DNA of 34,436 nucleotides from Vulcanimicrobiota bacterium (GTDB lineage Bacteria > Vulcanimicrobiota > Vulcanimicrobiia > Vulcanimicrobiales > Vulcanimicrobiaceae), in the NCBI GenBank assembly GCA_003136355.1, contig PLED01000070.1, forward strand, positions 1 to 34,436. The letters run 5' to 3'. The notes under the pieces are model-generated. The model did not search any database, was not told where the DNA came from, and worked only from the letters and a program-made list of their open reading frames with translations. Shown piece after piece: positions 7,109-15,525 of this stretch. Made by a program: the position numbers and the translations under genes. Position 1 is the first letter of the stretch. The number at the start of each line of letters is the position of its first letter.

Positions 7109-8182
7109 TTAGCCGCGATAGCGCAGGAAGGCCGGAACCTCGATGTCGTCCATGTTCACCGGCGAAACCGCGTCGAAGCGCGTGTCGGCGAAATTGAACG
7201 ACGCCTGCGAGCGCCCGTAGCCGCGCTGCGAACCAAAGCCCGCCGCCAGCACCGTGACGCGCACTTTGCCCGTCATGGTCGGATCGATGCTCGCGCCGAA
7301 GATGATCTGCGCATCGCCGTCAACGGCCCGGCTGATCATCTCAGCGGCCTCGTTGACTTCGTACATCGCCATGTCGGCGCCGCCGGTGATGTTGAAGATC
7401 ACGCCGCGGGCGCCTTCGATGGTCGTCTCGAGCAGCGGCGAGGCGATCGCCTTTTGCGCCGCATCGGCCGCGCGGTGCTCGCCCGTTCCTTCACCGATGC
7501 CCATCATCGCGGTGCCCGCATCGGTCATCACCGTCTTCACGTCGGCGAAGTCGAGGTTGATGAGCCCCGGCTGCGTGATCAAATCGGAGATTCCGGCAAT
7601 GCCTTGACGCAGCACGTCGTCGGCGTACGCGAAGGCTTCGTTGAGCGGCGTGCGCTTTTCGATCACTTGCAGGATGCGCTCGTTGGGGATGGTGATCATC
7701 GTGTCGACTTTGGGCTCGAGCTCGGCGATGCCGTTCTCGGCGACTTGCATGCGCTTGCGGCCTTCGAACGCGAACGGCTTGGTGACCACCGCGATCGTCA
7801 ACGCGCCTGCGTCGTGCGCGAGTTCGGCGATAACCGGCGTCGCGCCGGTTCCCGTGCCGCCACCCATACCAGAAGTAATAAAGACCAGATCCGCGCCTTC
7901 CAGAATCAGCGCAAGGTCTTCGCGTGAGTCTTCGGCCGCTTCGCGCGCCAGGACCGGGTTCGCGCCGGCGCCCAGGCCCCGCGTCAGACCCGTGCCGATC
8001 TGCACAGTATTTTCGGTCAGTGAATTGCGGAGCGCTTGCACGTCGGAGTTGACGGCATAAAACTCCACGCCGGTCAGTCCGGCTTCGATCATGCGATTGA
8101 CTGCGTTGCATCCGCCGCCGCCGACGCCGACCACTTTAATCGTCGCCGCATGCTCGGGTACGTAGCGCTTCGCTTCAGCCAT
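7109..8182 (-). CDS. ftsZ: Cell-division GTPase FtsZ
   Basis: Tubulin homologue that polymerises into the division ring. 357 aa from the ATG at 8182, chosen because AAGGAG lies about 10 bases upstream; the frame also has an ATG at 8209. The GTP-binding tubulin signature GGGTGTG is at residues 107-113, GGGGCNAVNRM near 21-31, and the T7 synergy loop NLDFADV at 209-215 carries the catalytic Asp pair. The C-terminal peptide DDIEVPAFLR, which docks FtsA and other partners, is present. The linker before it is short, roughly 25-30 residues. It follows ftsA by 17 bases, the classic order. Confidence 0.97.
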   Translation of the reverse strand: MAEAKRYVPEHAATIKVVGVGGGGCNAVNRMIEAGLTGVEFYAVNSDVQALRNSLTENTVQIGTGLTRGLGAGANPVLAREAAEDSREDLALILEGADLVFITSGMGGGTGTGATPVIAELAHDAGALTIAVVTKPFAFEGRKRMQVAENGIAELEPKVDTMITIPNERILQVIEKRTPLNEAFAYADDVLRQGIAGISDLITQPGLINLDFADVKTVMTDAGTAMMGIGEGTGEHRAADAAQKAIASPLLETTIEGARGVIFNITGGADMAMYEVNEAAEMISRAVDGDAQIIFGASIDPTMTGKVRVTVLAAGFGSQRGYGRSQASFNFADTRFDAVSPVNMDDIEVPAFLRYRG

Positions 8183-8199
8183 GGTAGTCGTCTCCTTAT

Positions 8200-9414
8200 T
8201 TAGTTCCATAGATCGCCCAGCCACGAGCGGAATTTGCCGAACATCGACGGGCTGCGTTTGACGTAGCGGTGGTTTTCAGTCCCGCCGTTGGGACCAAAGA
8301 GAAGTAAACCGATAGCGGTGGCATATTCGGGCTGCTTCATCGCATCGGTGAGGCCGCCGATCGCGTCGGGCGTGCCGACACGCACCGGCAAACCGAAGAC
8401 CTCTTCTGCCAGCGGCTCGATGCCTTTGAGATGTGCGCCGCCGCCGGTCAACACGATCTCTCCCAAGACCAAATCGCGCGGCACGTTTTCGATGATCTTG
8501 GTCTTGCACATCCTGAACGTTTCGATGACGCGCGGCACGACAATTTGGCGCAGCTGCGAACTCGCTGACTCCCGCGTGCTGCGGCCGTCGAGCGTCTTAA
8601 CCGGGAAAAATTGCTCCTCTGACTCAGGCGGCCCCGAACCGTAGACGCGTTTGATCTGCTCGGCTTCGCCCGCGGTCGTCTTCAGTCCGAGCGAGATATC
8701 ATTGGTCAGAATGTTCCCGCCGATCGGAATCGTCGCCGTGTAGATCGCGCCGCCGCCGCTATAAACGGCGATGTCCGTCGTGCCGCCGCCGATGTCGAGC
8801 AGCACCACGCCGACCTGTTTTTCTTCAGGCAGCAGCGTCGCGGCTGAACTGGCCAGCGGCTCGAAGACCAGTCCCGATGCCTCGAGCCCCGCGCGATGCA
8901 CGCATTTCAGAACGTTGGTGATGAACGAGGTGCCGCCGGTGATGATGTGCGTGTCGACCTCGAGGCGCCCGCCGGCCATGCCGATCGGATCCTCGACGCC
9001 GTCCTGCCCGTCTACGGTAAAAAAGCGCGGTAGCGCGTGAACGATTTGGCGATCCGCAGGGACACTGATGATTTTGCTGGCTTCAACCACGCGGTGGACA
9101 TCATTGCTGCTGACCTCGCGGTCTTCGTTCTGCACGGCCACGACTGCGCGGTTATTGGTGCTGCGGATGTGCTCGCCCGTGATGGCTACGTAGACGTCGC
9201 CGATGTGGACTCCGGCCATGCGTTCGGCCTTTTCTGTCGCCGCTTCGATGGACTTGATGGTCTCCTCGAGGTCGGTAACGACCCCCTTACGCATTCCCAG
9301 CGAAGGCGCTTCGCCGAAGCCGATAATCTCCAAGCCTTGGGGTCCGTCGGAGGCGACAACAGCGCACGTCTTAGTCGTGCCTATGTCTAGCCCCGCAACG
9401 GTGCCGTGCTTCAT
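8200..9414 (-). CDS. ftsA: Cell-division protein FtsA
   Basis: Actin-like ATPase that tethers FtsZ to the membrane. 404 aa from the ATG at 9414, with GAGGGG seven bases upstream. Actin-fold motifs: phosphate 1 (AGLDIGTTKT at residues 7-16), the 1C/SHS2 region with VYVAITGEHI, phosphate 2 (VVLLDIGGGTTDIAVY) and the adenosine loop (EIVLTGGGAHL). The C-terminus ends in an amphipathic stretch MFGKFRSWLGDLW, the expected membrane-targeting sequence. It begins the ftsA-ftsZ run. ftsQ is on the same strand but separated by two small genes on the other strand. Confidence 0.96.
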   Translation of the reverse strand: MKHGTVAGLDIGTTKTCAVVASDGPQGLEIIGFGEAPSLGMRKGVVTDLEETIKSIEAATEKAERMAGVHIGDVYVAITGEHIRSTNNRAVVAVQNEDREVSSNDVHRVVEASKIISVPADRQIVHALPRFFTVDGQDGVEDPIGMAGGRLEVDTHIITGGTSFITNVLKCVHRAGLEASGLVFEPLASSAATLLPEEKQVGVVLLDIGGGTTDIAVYSGGGAIYTATIPIGGNILTNDISLGLKTTAGEAEQIKRVYGSGPPESEEQFFPVKTLDGRSTRESASSQLRQIVVPRVIETFRMCKTKIIENVPRDLVLGEIVLTGGGAHLKGIEPLAEEVFGLPVRVGTPDAIGGLTDAMKQPEYATAIGLLLFGPNGGTENHRYVKRSPSMFGKFRSWLGDLWN

Positions 9415-9508
9415 CCGCGATCCCCTCAAGCCCAATATATTGTGGCCCGCCTGCCTAAACCCTACAACGTATAGAGGTTTGTGGCAAGGGCCCTGAACGA
9501 CTGAAACC

Positions 9509-9553
9509 CACAGGTTTGAGCGGCGGCGCCGCCCTCCTTGCGAGCAACCTGTG
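9509..9553. repeat. Inverted repeat in the ftsA upstream region
   Basis: Arms CACAGGTT (9509-9516) and AACCTGTG (9546-9553) flank 29 bases that contain a GC palindrome GGCGGCGCCGCC. It lies in the 214-base divergent gap 9415-9628 between ftsA (-) and the small secreted-protein gene (+), so it could be an operator or mRNA structure. I see no convincing -35/-10 pair there. Confidence 0.4.
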
Positions 9554-9628
9554 CAGCGGTGTGGAGAAAAGGCGGAAAAGTTGGTAGAATCCCATGCTAA
9601 GACTACTCGGCGCTTTGATGGAGTTTTC

Positions 9629-9934
9629 GTGCGAACAATTAGCCTGCTAGCTTTCATCGCGGCTCTGGCCGCGCCCGCGGTTGCGGCTCAAACAACAACG
9701 ACCACGCGAACCGCCGTTACGAATCCTGCGCAACTACCTGACGGCACCTACACCGGGGTCGTGCAAAAAGTGATCGACACCAAAGACGTCGTCGTTAAAC
9801 TTTCCAACGGTGCCCAAGCGACGCTAAAAACCGCCAAGGACAACGTTGACTTCACGAAATGCCAGACCAATCAATCGATCCGGTTCTCGGTGATCAACGG
9901 TCTGGTTGCGGTGTACGCACCCGAATCTCCGTAA
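9629..9934 (+). CDS. Small secreted protein of unknown function
   Basis: 101 aa from the GTG at 9629, preceded by GGAG; this start gives a clean Sec signal peptide (MRTISLLAFIAALAAPAVAA, cut likely after AAA/AVAA at ~20). The mature part begins with a Thr-rich stretch and then has a compact all-beta pattern: DGTYTGVVQKVIDTKDVVVKL, SNGAQATLK, then SIRFSVINGLVAVYAP. That alternation suggests a small OB- or SH3-like barrel. One Cys. It lies on the strand opposite to and between ftsA and ftsQ. No family recognised. Confidence 0.65.
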   Translation: MRTISLLAFIAALAAPAVAAQTTTTTRTAVTNPAQLPDGTYTGVVQKVIDTKDVVVKLSNGAQATLKTAKDNVDFTKCQTNQSIRFSVINGLVAVYAPESP

Positions 9935-9953
9935 GAAAACAACGAACAAATAA

Positions 9954-9981
9954 CGGGCCTTTCGGCGTTGCGGGAGGCCCG
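9954..9981 (+). terminator. Weak hairpin after the small secreted-protein gene
   Basis: CGGGCCT (9954-9960) can pair with AGGCCCG (9975-9981) around a 14-base loop, 20 bases after the stop. There is no T-run behind it, so termination is uncertain. Confidence 0.35.
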
Positions 9982-10024
9982 AAATACTTCCCGTCGGCCA
10001 GCGCGTTTTCAGACTCGCAACACT

Positions 10025-10327
10025 ATGCTAAATTTCTGCCCAATCTGCGGCTTCGAATCCCCGCCCGGTAGCCGTCCAGCTTACGGAACTGATGGCGGGT
10101 CATTTGATATTTGTCCATGCTGCCGCTTTCAATACGCGGTTACAGATGGTATCAAAGGCTGGACATTCGAATCCTGGCGCAGAAAATGGATTATCCAGGG
10201 TGCACAAATGAATTCTTTGGCATCGGCACCCGCCGGATGGAGCGCAGCAAAGCAATTGCTAAACATTGGGATTGACCTGGCAGCGTACCGTTCTGAAAAC
10301 AACATCGGCTCCGTCAAAGACGACTAG
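10025..10327 (+). CDS. Cysteine-rich CPCC-type small protein
   Basis: 100 aa from the ATG at 10025. The N-terminal half has two Cys pairs, CPICGF at residues 4-9 and C-P-C-C about 25 residues later (SFDICPCCRFQYA), followed by W-T-F-E-S-W-R-R-K-W. This fits the Cys-rich CPCC family, probably a structural zinc knuckle. The rest is a short helical tail. CPCC proteins are of unknown role and are often found as orphans near toxin or immunity genes. Here it ends 12 bases from the 3' end of ftsQ (convergent). Start 10025 is preferred over 9968 because the conserved part begins there. Confidence 0.68.
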   Translation: MLNFCPICGFESPPGSRPAYGTDGGSFDICPCCRFQYAVTDGIKGWTFESWRRKWIIQGAQMNSLASAPAGWSAAKQLLNIGIDLAAYRSENNIGSVKDD

Positions 10328-10339
10328 AGGAGCCTCGCG

Positions 10340-11083
10340 CTATCTGTATTTAACCACAGGCGTTGCGGGGGCGCGCAGATCGATCGCAGCAATCTTCTTC
10401 CCCGCGGTTTGAGACAAGATTGGCCCGATCAACGAAATCTTGCGCGCGAGATCCTCGTCGTCTCCGCCCAGCAGTATTTGCACGCCGCGCGGCGTGACCG
10501 CTATCAAATCACCAAATCTGTCGTAGCGCATAGATTCCACGATAACGTGCGCGCCTTCCAGCTGGTCGTAGTCGTCGCGAAGCCGGACGGCGCGTTCATC
10601 CTTCACGTCTTTCCCGGGCGCGAGGGGTTGAATATTCACGATAAATTGCGGGAGGGTCGGACCCGCCTCAAAATCGAGAACTCGCAGGTCGCGGTCTACG
10701 ACGATCTTCTTGGTGCCGGATCGAATGAGCGCAAACGGATGACGTTCGCGTACGACGATTGAGACCGATGCCGGGAACGCGCGCCGGATCGTCACGTTGC
10801 CGATGTCGGGTATCTTTCCAACCCGGTCTGCGACGGCGCCCATATTTTGCAGCCAAACGTTTATACGCCGGTTGATCGCCGCGTGATGAAGAATATCTTT
10901 CGTCGTGACCCGGTGGTTCCCGATGACGACAATTTGGTGCGCACGGAATCCGGGCCACGTCGTGGCATAGTATCCGCCCAGCCCAACGACCGCGACGAAA
11001 AGGACGAGCAAGATCCAAAACGGCCTCAAACGGTCGGCGGCCGAGCGTTTGCGCCTGGCGACGGGCTTACGCGGACGCCTCAT
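10340..11083 (-). CDS. ftsQ: Cell-division protein FtsQ/DivIB
   Basis: Bitopic divisome protein. 247 aa: a basic cytoplasmic N-terminus (residues 1-20), one transmembrane helix about 22-43, then the POTRA domain (FRAHQIVVIGNHRVTTKDIL through VTIRRAFPASVSIVVRERHP) and the FtsQ beta domain to the end (PRGVQILLG, AAIDLRAP). The ATG at 11083 overlaps the stop of the HAD gene (ATGA). It belongs to the dnaE-HAD-ftsQ run and points towards ftsA-ftsZ. No murC/murG/ddl neighbours are present, so this is a partial division cluster, not the classic dcw order. Confidence 0.9.
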   Translation of the reverse strand: MRRPRKPVARRKRSAADRLRPFWILLVLFVAVVGLGGYYATTWPGFRAHQIVVIGNHRVTTKDILHHAAINRRINVWLQNMGAVADRVGKIPDIGNVTIRRAFPASVSIVVRERHPFALIRSGTKKIVVDRDLRVLDFEAGPTLPQFIVNIQPLAPGKDVKDERAVRLRDDYDQLEGAHVIVESMRYDRFGDLIAVTPRGVQILLGGDDEDLARKISLIGPILSQTAGKKIAAIDLRAPATPVVKYR

Positions 11084-11883
11084 TGCAGCACATATCGTTC
11101 AATGGCTTCGGCGACGCCGTCGTTAGCAACGTCGGCTACGACCGCATCGCTGACCGCGCGAAGCTCCGCCGGCGACGATCCCATCGCAACGCCGAAACCG
11201 GCGGTGCGCAAAAGCGGTACGTCGTTCCAGGAGTCGCCGATTGCCATGGTCGCTTCCAGCGGAACGCCGATGGTCCGCGCGACCAGCTCGAACGCTTTGC
11301 CCTTATCAACGTTCGGATCCATCACTTCGATGAACCAGGAGATGCTGCGCGTCACGTACGCGCGGTTGCCCATGGCCTGCCGCACGCCGTCGATTTCGCG
11401 ATCGACCACCTCCGGTTCTGCGATGATGCAGGCTTTGGTTGCATCGCTGAATCGAAACTCCTCGGCCAATGAGGGCACAACGATCGGTTCCGAGTCCGCC
11501 AGCCGCGCATAAAAATCCGAATAGCGGTTGCGCTCCTCGCAATAATAGCGGTCGTTCTTATAGAGCTGCACGTGCAGGCCGCGAGACTTCGCATAGGCTG
11601 CGACTTCCAGCGCCGCGGCATTCGGTAACGGTGTGTCGAGCAGTACCTTATCTTCCGCCGGATCGACGACGGCGGCACCTTGATAGCAGATAATCGGCGT
11701 CTCGAAACCGAGCCCGCGCGCGAAAGGAAGCGCGGCGCGGAACATGCGCCCGGTCACGATGCATCCTTGTACGCCTTGCTCGCGCATCGCAGCGATGGCT
11801 TGGGCGACACGCGGCCGGATCTGCAGCTCCTTGCCGATGAGCGTGCCGTCGAGATCGAACGCGACCAACTGCGGGCGCGTCAG
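11080..11883 (-). CDS. Cof-type HAD-IIB phosphatase
   Basis: Haloacid-dehalogenase-fold hydrolase, probably acting on sugar phosphates or nucleotides. Motif I DLDGT follows 9 residues after the chosen start and carries the nucleophile Asp. Motif II is VTGR, motif III is the Lys of VDKGKAFE, and motif IV is AIGDSWNDVPLL. A type-IIB cap lies between II and III. The start is unusual: no ATG or GTG is available near the conserved N-terminus. A CTG at 11883 overlapping the dnaE stop (CTGA) fits the operon's overlap habit; a TTG at 11868 is the alternative. About 267 aa, the usual Cof size. Coupled to dnaE before it and ftsQ after it. Confidence 0.9.
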   Translation of the reverse strand: MTRPQLVAFDLDGTLIGKELQIRPRVAQAIAAMREQGVQGCIVTGRMFRAALPFARGLGFETPIICYQGAAVVDPAEDKVLLDTPLPNAAALEVAAYAKSRGLHVQLYKNDRYYCEERNRYSDFYARLADSEPIVVPSLAEEFRFSDATKACIIAEPEVVDREIDGVRQAMGNRAYVTRSISWFIEVMDPNVDKGKAFELVARTIGVPLEATMAIGDSWNDVPLLRTAGFGVAMGSSPAELRAVSDAVVADVANDGVAEAIERYVLQ

Positions 11884-14800
11884 GTCGGCAGGCCTTCTTG
11901 TACGTTTCCGGCGCCGACGATGCGTTCGAGCTCGAGCTTCACGCGGTAGTCCGCCGCAATGCCGCGCGCGAGTCTCTGCGTGCGGTCGCCGACGCGCAAC
12001 ACGAGCGGGACCGAACCCGGCCATTCATCCAAAATCGCCACCAGGCGATCGACTTGATCCCGCTGGGTCACGTTCACGTGCCAGCCGGGCGCACGGGCCG
12101 GAGCGGCAGGCCGTTCGAAGGCCGACACGTCGCTCACCGCGATCGTCGTTTCCATCGGACCTTCTTGACCGACGGGTCCGCCGACGCGTTCGCGCGTACG
12201 CAGCCGCCCCTTGACAACCAGAATTTTGTCGGCCTCGAAAAAGCTTTGAACTTGCGCGTAGATCTTCGAAAAGACGACGGCTTCGACGCTCCCGGTCATA
12301 TCTTCGATCGTCGCGATCAAAATTTGCTGACCGGCTTTGGTGAGCGTGCGCCGTACGCCTGTCACCATGCCCGCGACGCTAACGAATGTATCGTCTTCAC
12401 GCTGCCGCAAATCTTTAACGGGAACAGCTCCGGTGCGGGCCAGCGCTTCGGCTATATCCGCCAGTGGATGTCCCGAGACAAAGATTCCAAGCGTCTCCTT
12501 TTCCCACTGCAGCATTTGCAGCGTCGTCGGCGGTGCGACAGACGGAAGCGACGGCGCGAGTCCTTCGACCGAACTCGGATCGCTTTCGCCGAAGAGCGAG
12601 GCCTGCCCGAGCTCGGCGTCTCGCGTTTCGGCGGCGGCAATGCGCAGCGCAACATCGAGCGCGGCCATCTTCTGCGCGCGGTTTCCCGGCAAACAATCCA
12701 GCGCACCGCACTTTATCAGCGACTCGAAGACGCGTCGGTTCACTTGTTTTCCGTCGACGCGGCGCGCAAAGTCGAAGAGATCGACGAACGGTCCGTTTTT
12801 GTCGCGCACCTCCAGAATCACGCGAACCGCGCCTTCGCCTACCCCTTTGATGGCGGAGAGTCCGAACCGCACCTCGCCGTTGACCACGCCGAAGTCGATC
12901 AGCGAGGCGTTCACGTCGGGCGGCAGCACGGCGATGCCGATGTGTTTGGCTTCCTCGATGTATTCGACGAGCTTGTCGGTGCGGTCACGCACTGACGTCA
13001 TCAGCGCGCTGAAATACGGCAGCGGGTGGTTGGCCTTGAGAAATGCCGTCTGATAGGCGATCCACGCATATGCCGCCGCGTGCGCTTTGGGAAAGCCATA
13101 GCCGGCGAACGGCTCGATGTAAGCGAAAATTTCCGCCGCTAACTTCTCGGTGATGTCCGAGTGCTGCTTGGCGCCTTCGATGAATTTCTTGCGGTAGACC
13201 GGGATCTTCTCTTTCTGCTTTTTGCTCATGACCTTGCGTAACTCGTCCACCTCGCCCATTGAGAATCCGGCGACGTTACGCGCGATCTCCATGATCTGTT
13301 CCTGATAGCAACCGACCCCGTATGTGTCGGACAAGATCGATTCCAACTTCGGATGCAAATATTTCGGCTTGGTGCGCCCGTGCTTGGCGTTGATGTACTG
13401 CGGGATCCATTCCATCGGACCGGGCCGGAAGAGCGCGACGAGCGCGATGATGTCTTTGAATTCGTTCGGGCGAAGCTCGGTGCAGACACGCACCATGCCC
13501 TCGGATTCCAGCTGAAAAACGCCGATCGTATCGCCGCGGCTGAGCATGTCGTACGTGCGCTTGTCGTCGTCGGCCATCTTGGCCAAGTCGAATTGAGGGT
13601 CCGACGTACGCTTGATTTCATCGACTGCATTTTTCATAACGGTCAAGTTGCGCAACCCCAGGAAGTCCATCTTGAGCAGGCCGATACGTTCGACCCACTC
13701 CATGTCGTACTGGGTATTGATACCGGTATCGCTCTTTGCAAGGGGCGCATAATCGATCAGCGGTCCGGCCGAAATCACAACACCCGCCGCGTGCGTCCCG
13801 GCGTTACGCGCTAAGCCTTCGATCGATTTCGCGGTATCGAGCCACTTCCGCATCTCCGGTGATCCGCGATAGAGCGTTTTTAGCTCGGGAATTTGCTCCA
13901 GTGCTTGGCCGATGGTTAACCCAGTCGGGCCGGACGGAATCATTTTGGCAACGCGATCCACGTCGGGAAGCGGAACGCCGAGTGCGCGTCCCGCGTCGCG
14001 TACCGCCGCGCGAGCCGCCATCGTGCCGAAGGTCACGATCTGCGCAACGCGATCCTCGCCGTATTTTTTCGAGACGTAGGCGATCACTTCATCCCGCCGC
14101 TCGACGCAAAAATCGGTGTCGATATCGGGCATCGAGATGCGGTCCGGATTCAGGAATCGTTCAAAGAGCAAATTGAACTTCAGCGGATCGAGGTCGGTGA
14201 TATGCAGGCAGTACGAAACGACCGATCCCACCGCCGAACCGCGGCCCGGCCCGACCGGGATGTCGTTATCGCGCGCGTACTTGATGAAATCCCAAACGAT
14301 CAGGAAATATGACGCGTAGCCCATCTTGTTGATGATCGAGAGCTCGTAGTCCAACCGCTCGCGAAGCGCCGCATCCCCGCTCGCGCGCTCCGCGCCGTAG
14401 CGCTCGATCAGGCCCGTCTCGCAGAGCTCGAGCAGATATCCTTCGGCGGTCTTCTCTTGTAACAAGTCGTCTTGCGGCACCGGAAACTCGGGCACGTTGA
14501 AGACGCGCTCCGGAATTCGGATGTCGACGCGCTTGGCGATTTCCTCGGTTGCGTCGCAGGCTTCGGGCAGATCGGCCCACGCCGCGCGCATCTCGTCGTT
14601 CGACTTGACGTAAAACTCGTCGGAGTAAAACTTCATGCGGTTCGTATCCGCGACGGTCTTTCCGGTGCCGATGCACAGTAGGACGTCATGCGCGGCCGCG
14701 TCTTTGCGTTCGAGATAGTGCGAATCGTTGGTCGCGACGATCGGCAGACCGAGCTCTTTCGAGATTTTGACGATGCCGGGATTAATCGACTCTTCCTCGG

Positions 14801-15329
14801 GCATGCCGTGGCGCATCATCTCGAGATAAAAGCGATCCCCGAAGATATCCGAGTACGCCTTCGCATTGTTTTTGGCGGTTTCGTAGTCGTTGCGAAGCAG
14901 CGGCGCGGCCACCATTCCCGAGAGGCAGCCTGAAAGCGCGATCAAGCCTTCGTTGTGCTTGGCCAGCAGCTCCATGTCGATGCGCGGTTTGTAATAATAG
15001 CCTTCCAGAAAACCTTTGGAAACCAGAGCGCTTAAATTCCGGTAGCCGATGAAGTCGGCCGCGAGCAGCGTGATGTGCGCTTCTTCGCGCGCGGTCCGAT
15101 CGAGCCGGCCGCGCGGCGCCAGGTACGCTTCGCAGCCCAATATCGGCGTGAGGCCGTGCTCGCGCGCGGCGTAGTAAAATTCCATCGCGCCGTACATCAC
15201 GCCGTGGTCGGTCAACGCGATCGCGGGGCTTCCGTTTTCAGCGGCGCGCCGGCACAGTTCGGAGATGCGGCACGCTCCGTCCAACAAAGAGTATTCACTG
15301 TGGACGTGCAGGTGGACGAATTGATTCAC
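11880..15329 (-). CDS. dnaE: DNA polymerase III alpha subunit
   Basis: Replicative polymerase, 1149 aa, normal length for DnaE1. The N-terminal PHP domain opens with HLHVHSEYSLLDGA at residues 7-19 and has DHG at 41-43. The catalytic palm has PGRGSAVGS near 361 and P401-D-I-D-T-D-F407, with D402 and D404 as metal ligands; the third Asp is likely in KMDFLGLRNL. Then come the fingers (YQEQIM, GFSMGEVDELRK), beta-binding region, HhH (SAIKGVGEGAV) and a C-terminal OB domain (VAGMVTGVRRTLTK...TIEDMTGSVEAVVF). It heads an operon with a HAD phosphatase and ftsQ. Start MNQFVHLHVH is the standard one. Confidence 0.97.
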   Translation of the reverse strand: MNQFVHLHVHSEYSLLDGACRISELCRRAAENGSPAIALTDHGVMYGAMEFYYAAREHGLTPILGCEAYLAPRGRLDRTAREEAHITLLAADFIGYRNLSALVSKGFLEGYYYKPRIDMELLAKHNEGLIALSGCLSGMVAAPLLRNDYETAKNNAKAYSDIFGDRFYLEMMRHGMPEEESINPGIVKISKELGLPIVATNDSHYLERKDAAAHDVLLCIGTGKTVADTNRMKFYSDEFYVKSNDEMRAAWADLPEACDATEEIAKRVDIRIPERVFNVPEFPVPQDDLLQEKTAEGYLLELCETGLIERYGAERASGDAALRERLDYELSIINKMGYASYFLIVWDFIKYARDNDIPVGPGRGSAVGSVVSYCLHITDLDPLKFNLLFERFLNPDRISMPDIDTDFCVERRDEVIAYVSKKYGEDRVAQIVTFGTMAARAAVRDAGRALGVPLPDVDRVAKMIPSGPTGLTIGQALEQIPELKTLYRGSPEMRKWLDTAKSIEGLARNAGTHAAGVVISAGPLIDYAPLAKSDTGINTQYDMEWVERIGLLKMDFLGLRNLTVMKNAVDEIKRTSDPQFDLAKMADDDKRTYDMLSRGDTIGVFQLESEGMVRVCTELRPNEFKDIIALVALFRPGPMEWIPQYINAKHGRTKPKYLHPKLESILSDTYGVGCYQEQIMEIARNVAGFSMGEVDELRKVMSKKQKEKIPVYRKKFIEGAKQHSDITEKLAAEIFAYIEPFAGYGFPKAHAAAYAWIAYQTAFLKANHPLPYFSALMTSVRDRTDKLVEYIEEAKHIGIAVLPPDVNASLIDFGVVNGEVRFGLSAIKGVGEGAVRVILEVRDKNGPFVDLFDFARRVDGKQVNRRVFESLIKCGALDCLPGNRAQKMAALDVALRIAAAETRDAELGQASLFGESDPSSVEGLAPSLPSVAPPTTLQMLQWEKETLGIFVSGHPLADIAEALARTGAVPVKDLRQREDDTFVSVAGMVTGVRRTLTKAGQQILIATIEDMTGSVEAVVFSKIYAQVQSFFEADKILVVKGRLRTRERVGGPVGQEGPMETTIAVSDVSAFERPAAPARAPGWHVNVTQRDQVDRLVAILDEWPGSVPLVLRVGDRTQRLARGIAADYRVKLELERIVGAGNVQEGLPT

Positions 15330-15373
15330 TGGCTCGCGCAGTTCGTCGCGCCCGCGGGAAAACCGTGTAGCTT

Positions 15374-15494
15374 GCCCCCTTGCCTAGTCTTGCGGGGCAT
15401 GCCTCGGCCGAGCGATTAACCATGCTGCCGAAGTCCTGAGCGAAGTCGATGGGGAGGCCCGAGGTATGGCCCGCAAGACTAAGGTCATGGGGGC
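15374..15494. repeat. 121-base imperfect inverted-repeat element
   Basis: Left arm 15374-15409 and right arm 15456-15494 are near-perfect inverted copies of one another, about 36-39 bases each. The longest uninterrupted match is the core TAGTCTTGCGGG and the rest differs by single-base changes and small gaps. The 46-base middle contains CGAAGTC twice, in the setting CCTGAGCGAAGTCGATGG. That word resembles a hairpin motif I recall from dispersed intergenic repeats in environmental genomes. It fills most of the 196-base gap between the divergent dnaE and sdhA, so it is not a normal terminator. A REP/MITE-like element or a large regulatory cruciform is more likely. Confidence 0.7.
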
Positions 15495-15525
15495 CGAGCG
15501 GCGGGAGTAGTATAAAGAAGGTCAC

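Noticed and set aside
7082-7927. 281-codon + strand frame opposite ftsZ
   Set aside because: Antisense to FtsZ; His/Arg-rich composition with no recognisable motif.
11898-12995. 365-codon + strand frame opposite dnaE
   Set aside because: Shadow of DnaE; no domain visible.
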